Assembly (NCBI GenBank): GCA_023439545.1 | Contig: JAEXNT010000050.1 | Span: 1 to 44,269 of the forward strand | DNA from: Bacillota bacterium | Lineage (GTDB): Bacteria; Bacillota; Clostridia; Acetivibrionales; DTU013 | Direction of reading: 5' to 3' | Length of the DNA stretch: 44,269 nucleotides | Shown here: one piece after another, positions 24,516 to 32,719 of the stretch | Position numbering within the stretch: the first letter of the stretch is position 1 | Layout of the letters: each line of letters begins with the position of its first letter | Position numbers and translations under genes: made by a program | Notes under the pieces: model-generated | Databases searched by the model: none | What the model was told of the DNA's origin: nothing | What the model saw: only the letters and a program-made list of their open reading frames with translations

Positions 24516-26189
24516 TCACTTTATGGAGAAATAACCGTCTATCCCAAGTTTTATCGCTGCTGCCGTCTTGTCCTGGAAAGAAGGATCGTTGAGCAACAGC
24601 TCTTCTTCCTTAACGTCGATGAAGGCAGTCTCGATGAGAATTGCAGGTGTATTGGTTTCGCGGCATACTGCCAGATCCTTCTCCCTGATACCCCTGTCGG
24701 TCAGGCCCAGCGCTTTTATAAGCTCGTTTTGTACAAGCCCTGCCAGATACCTGCTGTTTTCCTGCTGCTTATATACGGGATTCAATCTGTCGGGCTCCGT
24801 ATATACTTCTGTGCCGCGGCCGGTATGATAATCGCTGGAATTGCAGTGGATGCTGACAAATATGTCCGCCTTTGAGCCGTTGGCTGCTAGAGATCTATCC
24901 GGCAGAGAAACAAACGTATCATCCGAACGTGTCATAAGCGTGTTATACCCTGCGCCTTTCAACAGTTCCGAAAGCTTTAGCGCTATAGCCACGGTGATAT
25001 CCTTTTCCCTGGTCCCTGAAGGACCCGTGGCGCCGACGTCATATCCTCCGTGACCCGCGTCGATTACTACCAGTCTGCCGCCGGCGCCACTTTGGTCCGG
25101 GTTTGCCGAACTATCAGTTCCTGGGCCTGAGCCGTCCGTTACCGTGTCACCGGGCTGTATCGCTGAACCTGATGAATCGCCGCCTGTGACTGTTCCACGA
25201 CCGGGATCGCCTCCCCTGCTCACATTGCCGTCCTGACCTGAAGCAGCGTCAGTCTGTCCCGACGCATTGCCCCGGTCTGTCGCAGTATCGCTCCGGCTGC
25301 CGCCTGTGCCTTCCGCATCGGCCGATTCAACGGCAGTCACATAGCTTCCTGTGATCCAGCCGGCTGTCCCATCCAGATCGACCTTATACCAGTTATCCGA
25401 AGACAGCAGGGAGGCATTCAGCTCATCTCCGCTGTAGACCTTTTTTAATACGCCATATGAGGTATCCGGACCGGAACGGACATTAACGACACCTCCGGTA
25501 ACTGTCAATAAGGCGGTAACTCTCGTGCTTCCGGCGAATGTCCGGGCGCGGTTGATCAATGCTACCGCCTCAGCTCTTGAAATTTTTCCATCGGGTCTGA
25601 AGGTTCCGTCTGGGTAGCCATCCATGATCCCGGCGGTTACCAGTGCGTCTATCTGCTTTTGCGCCCACCCGGCTATACCGGTCGCGTCGGTGAAAGCCTT
25701 CACGCCGGCCCCGGGACCGATACCCGCCAGATCTGCGGTGAGTGCGGCCGCTTCCTGCCTTGGTATAGGCAGGTTTGGATTGAAGATGTTGTCGGTATAT
25801 ATGCCCATATAGCCTGCATTCACTGCAGACCAAATACTCTGTGCGAACCAGTCGTTTTCATGGACGTCGAGAAAATTTGAGCCCGTTCCGCCGACAGGCA
25901 CATCGAAAGCCGCATTGAGCATGGTTATGAATTCGGATCGTTTTACCGGGTTATCCGGTTTGAAGGTGGCGTCGGCGTAACCTTTAATGTAGCCGGCGTT
26001 AACAGCCCTGCCGATATCCGCCTCCGCCCAGTGGCCCTGAATGTCTTGAAAGACGATTTCCGCGGCTACCGAATTGGAGAAGTTTATAACGGTTAAAAGC
26101 ATGCCTGCAAAAACCAGGCTTGCAAGCAATTTCCTGTAAGTATGTAAGAAGCGCAATGCGATTTTGTTCTTTTGTGCAGTTCTATTCAT
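24516..26189 (-). CDS. SLH-anchored N-acetylmuramoyl-L-alanine amidase
   Basis: A 557-residue secreted cell-wall hydrolase. Signal peptide about 1-43; three SLH repeats (about 46-90, 105-150, 163-208) that tether proteins to pyruvylated wall polymer; an SH3b domain (about 226-285, VVNVRSGPDTSYGVL); a Gly/Ser/Thr/Asp linker (290-370); then an Amidase_3 domain (373-555) with zinc ligands H380 (DAGHGG), E395 and H448 (SIHCNS) and catalytic E520 (LIETAF). It cuts the bond between MurNAc and L-Ala. The ATG at 26189 follows GGAG. It converges on the AraC-type gene and has its own promoter. Confidence 0.95.
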   Translation of the reverse strand: MNRTAQKNKIALRFLHTYRKLLASLVFAGMLLTVINFSNSVAAEIVFQDIQGHWAEADIGRAVNAGYIKGYADATFKPDNPVKRSEFITMLNAAFDVPVGGTGSNFLDVHENDWFAQSIWSAVNAGYMGIYTDNIFNPNLPIPRQEAAALTADLAGIGPGAGVKAFTDATGIAGWAQKQIDALVTAGIMDGYPDGTFRPDGKISRAEAVALINRARTFAGSTRVTALLTVTGGVVNVRSGPDTSYGVLKKVYSGDELNASLLSSDNWYKVDLDGTAGWITGSYVTAVESADAEGTGGSRSDTATDRGNASGQTDAASGQDGNVSRGGDPGRGTVTGGDSSGSAIQPGDTVTDGSGPGTDSSANPDQSGAGGRLVVIDAGHGGYDVGATGPSGTREKDITVAIALKLSELLKGAGYNTLMTRSDDTFVSLPDRSLAANGSKADIFVSIHCNSSDYHTGRGTEVYTEPDRLNPVYKQQENSRYLAGLVQNELIKALGLTDRGIREKDLAVCRETNTPAILIETAFIDVKEEELLLNDPSFQDKTAAAIKLGIDGYFSIK

Positions 26190-26284
26190 TAGTATTCTCC
26201 GACATTTTCTTTAGTTATGGCAGAATTTTATCTATACATTTCCATAATACTACAAAACTCCTGCCGGATATTTCCGAAAAATGA

Positions 26285-26313
26285 ATTGTAATAAAACTGT
26301 AACAGACATGTAA
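26285..26313 (-). promoter_or_regulatory. Candidate promoter of the SLH amidase
   Basis: Leftward TTACAT (26313-26308), 17-base spacer, TACAAT (26290-26285); leader of about 90 bases. Confidence 0.4.
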
Positions 26314-26384
26314 CATATAATATAGAAGTGATTCATGAAGAGCTGTGTTAATGTGGCTTATCATAAAAAGCCTTTATGTAAATG

Positions 26385-26547
26385 CAATATTATAATTTAT
26401 TATTTATAATGTATACCTTACATCATTTACCATATGTATCGAGATGTCTTGTGTCGCTCTATTTGCCAGTCTTTGTAACACGGCGAAAAAGTAATTGAAA
26501 AGTCGTCCGAAAAATGATATGATGTCAATATTATAATTTATAATATT
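26385..26547 (+). promoter_or_regulatory. Promoter with overlapping AT-rich palindromes
   Basis: TTGAAA (26495-26500), 17-base spacer, TATGAT (26518-26523). Directly after the -10 box is a perfect palindrome, AATATTATAA-t-TTATAATATT (26527-26547), that would cover the start site. A 16-base part of it (26526-26541) recurs upstream at 26385-26400. The transcript would first cross the decayed gene and could then reach the transketolase genes. Confidence 0.5.
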
Positions 26548-26621
26548 TTGCCTTGCTAACGTTTCACTTTTTTATGCTATGTTGAAAAAATAATAAATCA
26601 GTTAAGGAAGTGCAGCAATAA

Positions 26622-26946
26622 ATGACAAATAATTTAGTCTGCTTTAGGGTCCGTATCATTTGATAAATGCATCGATCATGCTACCGATGAGGACATAGGG
26701 TACATAAAAGGAATCGTCGGTATTTTAACCATAAATATAATCAGTTCCTGCCCTCCGTAGCTTCCGGCAGCGGCAGATTAATTGAGCAGGTTCATAACAC
26801 ATATGACGTGAAATTCCATGTGAGTATAGTGAATGATGCTGGAATCCATTCAGGCCAAAGACAAGGCAGCCGATATCGATATTCTCCATTCTCATCTGAA
26901 GCTCATGAAGGATGCACGGGTCGATATCGCGATAAGCCCGATATAA
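26622..26946 (+). pseudogene. Decayed gene, possibly the N-terminus of a CdaR-type sugar-diacid regulator
   Basis: Coding-like sequence appears in alternating frames: SFDKCIDHATDEDIGYIKGI from 26656, then LIEQVHNTYDVKFHVSIVND from about 26779, then IQAKDKAADIDILHSHLK from about 26848, ending at a TAA at 26946. Joined by frameshifts, the last two pieces resemble the Diacid_rec domain pattern (strand, D-x-x-G-I-I, then S-x-D-x-x-R-I-x-x-x-H). The assignment is tentative. This, the promoter above and a hairpin (27018-27036) are all that I see in the 900 bases between the amidase and transketolase genes. Confidence 0.35.
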
Positions 26947-27017
26947 CAGATGAGCCCGATATTGTATCCTGTAATTTCAGCAAATTTTCCAAGTTAAAGA
27001 AATGCCAAAACAAATAT

Positions 27018-27036
27018 AAAGGTAATGGTTACCTTT
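27018..27036 (+). promoter_or_regulatory. Inverted repeat before the transketolase operon
   Basis: Perfect eight-base arms AAAGGTAA (27018-27025) and TTACCTTT (27029-27036), three-base centre, 58 bases upstream of the TTG start. Could be an operator or a leader hairpin; no T-run follows. Confidence 0.4.
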
Positions 27037-27093
27037 CCCAGGAGACGGTAGTAGTGAACACAAAATATAGTATTAAGACGGGAGGTCATACAT

Positions 27094-27927
27094 TTGAACA
27101 TTACCCTGCAAGAAAAAGCTGCATTGGACGAGCTTTGTAAAAAGTTCCGGATAGATGTCATCCGCGTATTGCACGACAAGCAAACCGGGCATCCGGGCGG
27201 GTCTCTGTCTGTCTGCGAGATTCTTACAACGCTCTACTTTCATACGGCAAATGTGGATTCTGCGGATCCCGGAACCCCTGGAAGAGACAGGATTGTTTTA
27301 TGTAAAGGACATGCCGCACCCATGCTGTACCGCGTACTTGCCGAGAAGGGGTTTTTCCCCGTAGAAGAGATGAATACGCTCAGGGATTTTAATACCAGGC
27401 TTCAGGGACATCCCTGTGCATTGAAGCTACCCGGGGTGGAGCTTTCTACAGGTCCTCTGGGGACAGGCCTGTCCGCAGCGCTCGGCATGGCGCTGGCACT
27501 TCGCCTTGACAGATCCGACGCACATGTATACGCCATCCTGGGTGATGGAGAACTCAATGAAGGAACCGTCTGGGAAGCATGTATGAGCGCCTCGAAGTTT
27601 AAAGCGGACAATCTGACTGCTATCCTTGACTGGAATGGCGTACAGCTTGACGGAACTTCTGAAGAAATCATGCCTATGGGCGATATTAAGGCCAAATTCC
27701 TCGCTTTTGGCTGGGAGTGCTTCACCTGTGACGGTCACGATACAGGCGCGCTGTGCGAAGCTTATGAAGCGGCGGCACAGGTAAAAGGCAAGCCGTCCAT
27801 TGTTCTTGCGAAAACAGTAAAAGGAAAAGGCGTGTCTTTTATGGAGGGTAAAAATACATGGCACGGCAGTCCGATCGGAGATGCGCCTTATGAAACGGCC
27901 ATGCGCGAACTGGGAGGTGCTGAATAA
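27094..27927 (+). CDS. Transketolase, N-terminal (TPP-binding) subunit
   Basis: A 277-residue protein that matches the first half of transketolase: TGHPGGSLS with H33, KGHAAP with H73, and the thiamine-diphosphate motif GDGELNEG (150-157) closed by N181 in LDWNGVQLDG. Two-subunit transketolases are frequent in Firmicutes and Archaea, and several serve special sugar pathways rather than the pentose phosphate pathway. The start is a TTG at 27094 with GGGAGG eight bases upstream. Its stop overlaps the start of the second subunit gene (TAATG). The context suggests a dedicated ketol transfer in the breakdown of the imported sugar; the substrate is unknown. Confidence 0.93.
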   Translation: MNITLQEKAALDELCKKFRIDVIRVLHDKQTGHPGGSLSVCEILTTLYFHTANVDSADPGTPGRDRIVLCKGHAAPMLYRVLAEKGFFPVEEMNTLRDFNTRLQGHPCALKLPGVELSTGPLGTGLSAALGMALALRLDRSDAHVYAILGDGELNEGTVWEACMSASKFKADNLTAILDWNGVQLDGTSEEIMPMGDIKAKFLAFGWECFTCDGHDTGALCEAYEAAAQVKGKPSIVLAKTVKGKGVSFMEGKNTWHGSPIGDAPYETAMRELGGAE

Positions 27928-28871
27928 TGGCAAAGTCGATACGCGAAGCTTATGGCGAAGCTTTAGCCAAATATGGGAAGGACAATGACAGAGTCGTCGT
28001 ACTTGACGCAGACGTCAGCAGTTCAACTAAAAGCAATATCTTTGCATCTGTATGCCCGGAAAGGTTTTTCAATGTTGGAATAGCGGAGGCAAATATGGCT
28101 GCTATGGCTGCCGGATTTGCCTCTACGGGAAAAGTGCCTTTTGTGAACACGTTTGCAACGTTTATCACCAGCCTGTCTCTGATCTCTGCCAAAGCTTTCG
28201 GGAGCTATTCCAGACTGGGTATCAAATTCGCGGGCGCATACAGCGGACTTTCGGATGCATTCGACGGTCCCAGCCACCACTCCATAGATGATCTGGCCGT
28301 AATGCTTGCTCTTCCCAATTTTAAAGTATATGTGGCAAGTGATGAAAGGCTGACAGATTGGATCGTCAAAAACGCGATCGAGGACCCTTCGCCCATGTAT
28401 ATCAGGCTATCAAGAGATATCTTCCCCTCGCTTTACAAAGAAGATGTTATCTTTGAAGACGGGAAGGGTAAAATACTAAAAGACGGCAAGGATGTAGTTA
28501 TTGTATCCTGCGGCATAATGACCGGCAAGGCTCTCGAAGCAGCCAGGATGCTTGCAGAAAAAGGCATAGATGCGGCAGTGATAGACATGTTCTGCATAAA
28601 GCCGCTTGACAGTACTCTCTTGCTTGATTACGCTAAGAAGACGGGAGCTGTGGTAACTGCTGAAGAGCATTCCATCATCGGCGGTTTAGGATCGGCAGTT
28701 GCACAAGCGCTTTGCTCCGAAAACGCTTCCGTGCCCGTCGGTTTTGTTGGAATCAACGATTGTCATGCCGAGTGTGGGCCATATAACGATCTTTTGAGTC
28801 AATACGGCCTCGACGCTGATGCCGTTGTTGTAAAAGCTATTGAAACTGTATCAAAAAAACAATTAAAATAA
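27927..28871 (+). CDS. Transketolase, C-terminal (pyrimidine-binding and C) subunit
   Basis: A 314-residue protein with the transketolase pyrimidine-binding domain (catalytic E54 in NVGIAEANMAAMAAG, then AKAFGSYSRLGIKFAG and DGPSHHSIDDLAVM) and the C-terminal transketolase fold (GKDVVIVSCGIMTGKALEA, AEEHSIIGGLGSAVA). It completes the active site with the N-terminal subunit; the two genes overlap by one base and are certainly co-translated. Together they move a two-carbon ketol group between sugars. Followed at 25 bases by an isomerase gene. Confidence 0.93.
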   Translation: MAKSIREAYGEALAKYGKDNDRVVVLDADVSSSTKSNIFASVCPERFFNVGIAEANMAAMAAGFASTGKVPFVNTFATFITSLSLISAKAFGSYSRLGIKFAGAYSGLSDAFDGPSHHSIDDLAVMLALPNFKVYVASDERLTDWIVKNAIEDPSPMYIRLSRDIFPSLYKEDVIFEDGKGKILKDGKDVVIVSCGIMTGKALEAARMLAEKGIDAAVIDMFCIKPLDSTLLLDYAKKTGAVVTAEEHSIIGGLGSAVAQALCSENASVPVGFVGINDCHAECGPYNDLLSQYGLDADAVVVKAIETVSKKQLK

Positions 28872-28896
28872 ACCGTTATAATGAGGTGGATAAATT

Positions 28897-29814
28897 ATGA
28901 AAGAATCAATTCACAAGTATTTTAAGGTTGGACTAATTTCCTTTATGGCGTATCCCTCAACCTTACGCGGCGAAGATCCGAATGTCGTCGAAATACTTAA
29001 AAAAATTGCTGTTGATGACTATTTTGACGCAGTGGAGGTAAACTGGATCAAGGATGACCAGCTTCGCAGCGAAGCTGCAAAGCTTCTTGAAGCGTCACAT
29101 CTCACTGTTTGCTACGGAGCTCAGCCCCGACTGCTGACCACCGGCCTCAACGCCAATGATGTCAATGAAGAAATGCGCGCCAAAGCGGAAGCAACACTCA
29201 TAGACGCAATTGATGAAGCCTCGCAGCTGGGTGCAAAGGGAATCGCATTCCTTTCAGGGAAATGGGAAGCGGCTACAAAAGATCTGTCATATGAGCAGCT
29301 TCTTAAGACCACCAGAAATTTGTGCGCGTATGCAAAAACAAAAGGTATGATGGTTGAGCTTGAGGTCTTTGATTATGATATCGCAAAGAAATCCCTGATC
29401 GGTCCTGCTCCGTATGCGGCCAAATTCGCAGCAGATATTCGCTCAACCTGTGATAACTTCGGGCTTTTAATCGACCTGTCCCATATCCCGATGTGTTATG
29501 AAAGCAGTGAGTTTGTAGTGCGTACGTTAAGACCGTACCTTACGCATTTCCACATCGGAAATACCGTATGTGAAGATTCTTTGGCAGAAGGCTACGGCGA
29601 CGAGCATCAGCGTTTCGGTTTCCCAAACAGTTCGAATGATACCGAAGAGCTTCTTCAATTTCTTCGTGTCCTTAAAAACGAGGGCTTTATGAATGCGGAA
29701 GATCCTTATGTGCTTTCATTTGAAGTCAAACCCTGGAAGGGCGAGGATTCCGACCTAGTAGTGGCAAACGCCAAGCGTGTCCTCAACAGGGCTTGGGCAT
29801 TGCTTGAGGATTAG
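28897..29814 (+). CDS. Sugar phosphate isomerase/epimerase (xylose-isomerase-like TIM barrel)
   Basis: A 305-residue AP_endonuc_2-type barrel. Candidate metal ligands occur in the expected strand order: E156 (VELEVFD), D193 (LIDLSHIP), H219 (THFHIGN) and E276 (SFEVKPW). Relatives isomerise or epimerise sugars, sugar acids or their phosphates, or dehydrate inosose. It lies between the split transketolase and a 2-hydroxyacid dehydrogenase, so it may prepare the transketolase substrate or process its product. Good GAGGTG ribosome-binding site. The exact reaction cannot be read from the sequence. Confidence 0.82.
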   Translation: MKESIHKYFKVGLISFMAYPSTLRGEDPNVVEILKKIAVDDYFDAVEVNWIKDDQLRSEAAKLLEASHLTVCYGAQPRLLTTGLNANDVNEEMRAKAEATLIDAIDEASQLGAKGIAFLSGKWEAATKDLSYEQLLKTTRNLCAYAKTKGMMVELEVFDYDIAKKSLIGPAPYAAKFAADIRSTCDNFGLLIDLSHIPMCYESSEFVVRTLRPYLTHFHIGNTVCEDSLAEGYGDEHQRFGFPNSSNDTEELLQFLRVLKNEGFMNAEDPYVLSFEVKPWKGEDSDLVVANAKRVLNRAWALLED

Positions 29815-29878
29815 CCGGAATTGATATGCGGTCGGTAAGCCCTATTAACACTAATAATAGATAATGGAGTAATTGCAT

Positions 29879-30847
29879 ATGAAAATCGTAGTTCTCGATG
29901 GTTATACGGAAAATCCCGGTGATTTAAGCTGGAGCGGACTAGAGGAGCTTGGAAGCTTAACGGTATATGACAGGACCCCTGTGAACAATGAAGATGAAAT
30001 TATAAAGCGTATCGGTGATGCCGATGCAATATACACAAATAAAACGCCTCTCAGCAGAAAAACACTTGAATCGGCGCCCAATCTGAAATTTATCGGTGTA
30101 CTGGCAACCGGTTACAATGTTGTAGATGTTGACGCAGCGAAGGATAAGGGAGTTGTTGTGTGCAATATTCCCTCGTACGGCACAGCGGCTGTTGCACAGT
30201 TTGCCATTGCCATGCTTCTGGAAATATGCCATCACGTTGCACATCATAGCAACGCCGTACTTGAGGGTCGCTGGGAGAAGAATGCAGATTGGTGTTTTTG
30301 GGATTATCCCCTGATTGAGCTTGCAGACAAGACCATTGGGATCGTAGGGTTTGGGAGAATTGGGCAGACAACCGGTAAAATAGCGCAGGCAATGGGTATG
30401 AAGGTACTGGCATACGACAGCTATATCAATCCGGCGCTGGAGAGTGAGACATGCAAATATACCGACCTGGATACTCTCCTGAAAGAATCTGATGTCATAA
30501 CGCTGCACTGTCCCCTTTTCCCGGAAACAAAAGGCATCATTAACAAAGATACGATTGCTAAAATGAAGGACGGTGTAATAATTCTAAATAATAGCCGCGG
30601 TCCGCTGATCGTCGAGCAGGATCTTGCAGATGCGCTTAACAGCGGCAAGGTATACGCAGCAGGGCTTGATGTGGTTAGTACCGAACCGATAAAGGGAGAC
30701 AATCCGTTATTGGCCGCAAAGAATTGCATTATTACTCCGCATATCAGCTGGGCGCCAAAGGAAAGCCGCCAGCGTTTAATGGATATCGCGGTGGATAATC
30801 TGCGCAGGTTTTTGAATGGCACACCGGTAAATGTAGTCAATAAATAA
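29879..30847 (+). CDS. D-2-hydroxyacid dehydrogenase, hydroxypyruvate/glycerate type
   Basis: A 322-residue NAD-dependent enzyme. Rossmann motif GFGRIG (157-162), substrate R240 (NNSRGPL), E269 (VSTEP) and H288 (ITPHIS) form the classic Arg-Glu-His triad. The N-terminus KIVVLDGYTENPGDLSW resembles clostridial glycerate dehydrogenases (HprA-like), which reduce hydroxypyruvate to D-glycerate. Hydroxypyruvate is also a well-known ketol donor for transketolase, so a metabolic link with the genes upstream is plausible. ATG at 29879 chosen for GGAG nine bases upstream; a TTG two codons earlier is possible. It is followed by the sensor kinase gene after 46 bases. Confidence 0.88.
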   Translation: MKIVVLDGYTENPGDLSWSGLEELGSLTVYDRTPVNNEDEIIKRIGDADAIYTNKTPLSRKTLESAPNLKFIGVLATGYNVVDVDAAKDKGVVVCNIPSYGTAAVAQFAIAMLLEICHHVAHHSNAVLEGRWEKNADWCFWDYPLIELADKTIGIVGFGRIGQTTGKIAQAMGMKVLAYDSYINPALESETCKYTDLDTLLKESDVITLHCPLFPETKGIINKDTIAKMKDGVIILNNSRGPLIVEQDLADALNSGKVYAAGLDVVSTEPIKGDNPLLAAKNCIITPHISWAPKESRQRLMDIAVDNLRRFLNGTPVNVVNK

Positions 30848-30893
30848 AAATAACCGCAATAAATAGTCCGGACAATCTTAAGGCGGTGATGTA

Positions 30894-32690
30894 ATGAAGA
30901 ACCCAAAAAACTGGTCCCTCAAATCAAAGGTGACCTGGTCCTTTATGATTGTTGTGTTGTGTATTTCACTGATAATAAGCCTGCTTTATTATAATAGCCA
31001 GCGCAAGCTGTATGAGGATAATCTTTTCGTTACCGATCGAAACGATATTAACTACCTTATGGGGAATATGGAAAAACAACTTGCGTTATGTAATAAATTA
31101 TCGGATTGGATTTATGTCAACCGTAAGATTGAACCGGCTCTTGTGCGGGATTATACAAACGACATGGGTCGGTACAGCCGTGATATCCCGCCTGTTCAAC
31201 GGCTTATCGACGATCAGCTGGTGTCCAGTTCCATAGGGAAATATGTGATTTTCCTCTATATTCAAGGTTTTAACGGCGTTTCATTTAAGGCAAACGACGA
31301 TGCGTATTGGCTCACGGATCTGACGAAAGCTCCATGGCATAAAATAGGTATGCAGGCTGACGGCGCTGTAGCCTGGAGTGGCATTACTGAAAATCCCGCC
31401 GCCTATAAAACGACAAATATGATTATTCCCTTGGTGCGACCGGTTATATTTTCCGACAACCGGGTTAAAATAGGCTGGCAGGTTCTTGCCTTCAGCCCTG
31501 CGTTAATCGCCGACGTATTTCAGGATTATAGTATGGATCAGGGTCGCAGCATCGTCGTAATCGACCAAAATGGAAGAGCTGTATTTCACAATGACGCTGC
31601 GCTGGTTGGCAGCTATATGGAATACGATTTTTTCGACGAGGATATGCAAAGGGGAAACGGGAACCGCTATGTGACTCTTGACGGCAGGAAGCTGCTTGTT
31701 ACCTATAAATACTCCCCTGATACCGGTATGACGATGTTGCTTTTTCATTCCCTGACAGCTCTTGAGAAACAAACCCAGTTTCTCCTGTTTGTGCTGATCG
31801 CCATATTCCTGTTAACCACCGTAATGTTCTTCTCCCTTGCCTATTACCTGTCCAACCGGCTGACAAAACCGCTGGGCGGTATTCTGGATAGGCTCAAGGA
31901 CGTATCCATGGGTAATTTCCAGCTGGATAATTCCATTAACGGCAATGATGAAATGGGTCTGATCGGACGAGGGGTAAATGAAATGGCGGGCAACATTGGC
32001 TCGCTGATGGGCGAGCTTATTCAGCGCGAGCATGAAAAATGCGAACTCGAATACAAAGTGCTGCTCAACCAGATAAATCCCCATTTTGTATACAATGTTT
32101 TAAATTCAATTAAGGTTATGGCTGATATTCAAAAAATCGAGGGGATCTCAGAAATGGCATCTTCCCTGGGAACACTGCTAAAAGAGATTTCGAAGGGCTC
32201 GGCGGAACAGGTTACCATCCGGCGGGAGCTTGAGCTTCTTGACAAATACTTTTACCTCCAAAAAATTCGTAAATGCGGACTGCTAACTATAAAATATGAT
32301 ATCCCTGATGAATCGGTGCTGGACTTTCTTATTCCGAGGTTTACCCTACAGCCGCTTGCTGAAAATTCTATTTATCACGGCCTTGATAATGTAAGCCGGA
32401 TGGGGATTATAACTATTTCCATCACTGCGCAGCAGGATGAAGTCGTCATTGTCATCAGCGATAACGGCAGCGGCATATCGAAGGAAAGAATAGACAGTCT
32501 CTTCAGCGCTGAAAGTATGGACGGCAAAGAGATGACGCATGTCGGCATTGTCAATGTGGATAAACGCATAAAGCTCTTCTATGGCTGCGGCAGTCTGGTT
32601 ATTGACAGTATAGTCGGAGAATCGACCGCTGTTACGCTGCGCTTCCCCAAAATATTGCAGGGCGAGCTCACACAGCGGTCTGTCGTATAG
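30894..32690 (+). CDS. Sensor histidine kinase (YesM type)
   Basis: A 598-residue kinase: membrane span about 13-33, extracellular sensor region (34-300), second span (about 305-328), HAMP (329-382), phosphoacceptor H407 in NQINPHFVYN, and an ATPase domain (LAENSIYHGL, ISDNGSGIS). It resembles the kinase of the first sugar locus in layout but is clearly different in sequence. It likely detects the sugar imported by the transporter encoded downstream. The ATG at 30894 has AAGGCGGTGAT upstream. The stop overlaps an alternative GTG start of the regulator gene. Confidence 0.9.
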   Translation: MKNPKNWSLKSKVTWSFMIVVLCISLIISLLYYNSQRKLYEDNLFVTDRNDINYLMGNMEKQLALCNKLSDWIYVNRKIEPALVRDYTNDMGRYSRDIPPVQRLIDDQLVSSSIGKYVIFLYIQGFNGVSFKANDDAYWLTDLTKAPWHKIGMQADGAVAWSGITENPAAYKTTNMIIPLVRPVIFSDNRVKIGWQVLAFSPALIADVFQDYSMDQGRSIVVIDQNGRAVFHNDAALVGSYMEYDFFDEDMQRGNGNRYVTLDGRKLLVTYKYSPDTGMTMLLFHSLTALEKQTQFLLFVLIAIFLLTTVMFFSLAYYLSNRLTKPLGGILDRLKDVSMGNFQLDNSINGNDEMGLIGRGVNEMAGNIGSLMGELIQREHEKCELEYKVLLNQINPHFVYNVLNSIKVMADIQKIEGISEMASSLGTLLKEISKGSAEQVTIRRELELLDKYFYLQKIRKCGLLTIKYDIPDESVLDFLIPRFTLQPLAENSIYHGLDNVSRMGIITISITAQQDEVVIVISDNGSGISKERIDSLFSAESMDGKEMTHVGIVNVDKRIKLFYGCGSLVIDSIVGESTAVTLRFPKILQGELTQRSVV

Positions 32691-32719
32691 TGCAAAAAGA
32701 AGTAGAGGGGGGGGTACTT

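Noticed and set aside
26808..27140. Rightward frame of 110 codons before the transketolase gene
   Set aside because: Parts of it contribute to the decayed gene, but as a whole it crosses frames, has no ribosome-binding site and overlaps the transketolase start.
27094..28871. SqwGH sulfo-transketolase of sulfoquinovose breakdown
   Set aside because: Split transketolase and clostridial context fit, but no sulfosugar isomerase, sulfolactaldehyde enzyme or sulfonate exporter is nearby.
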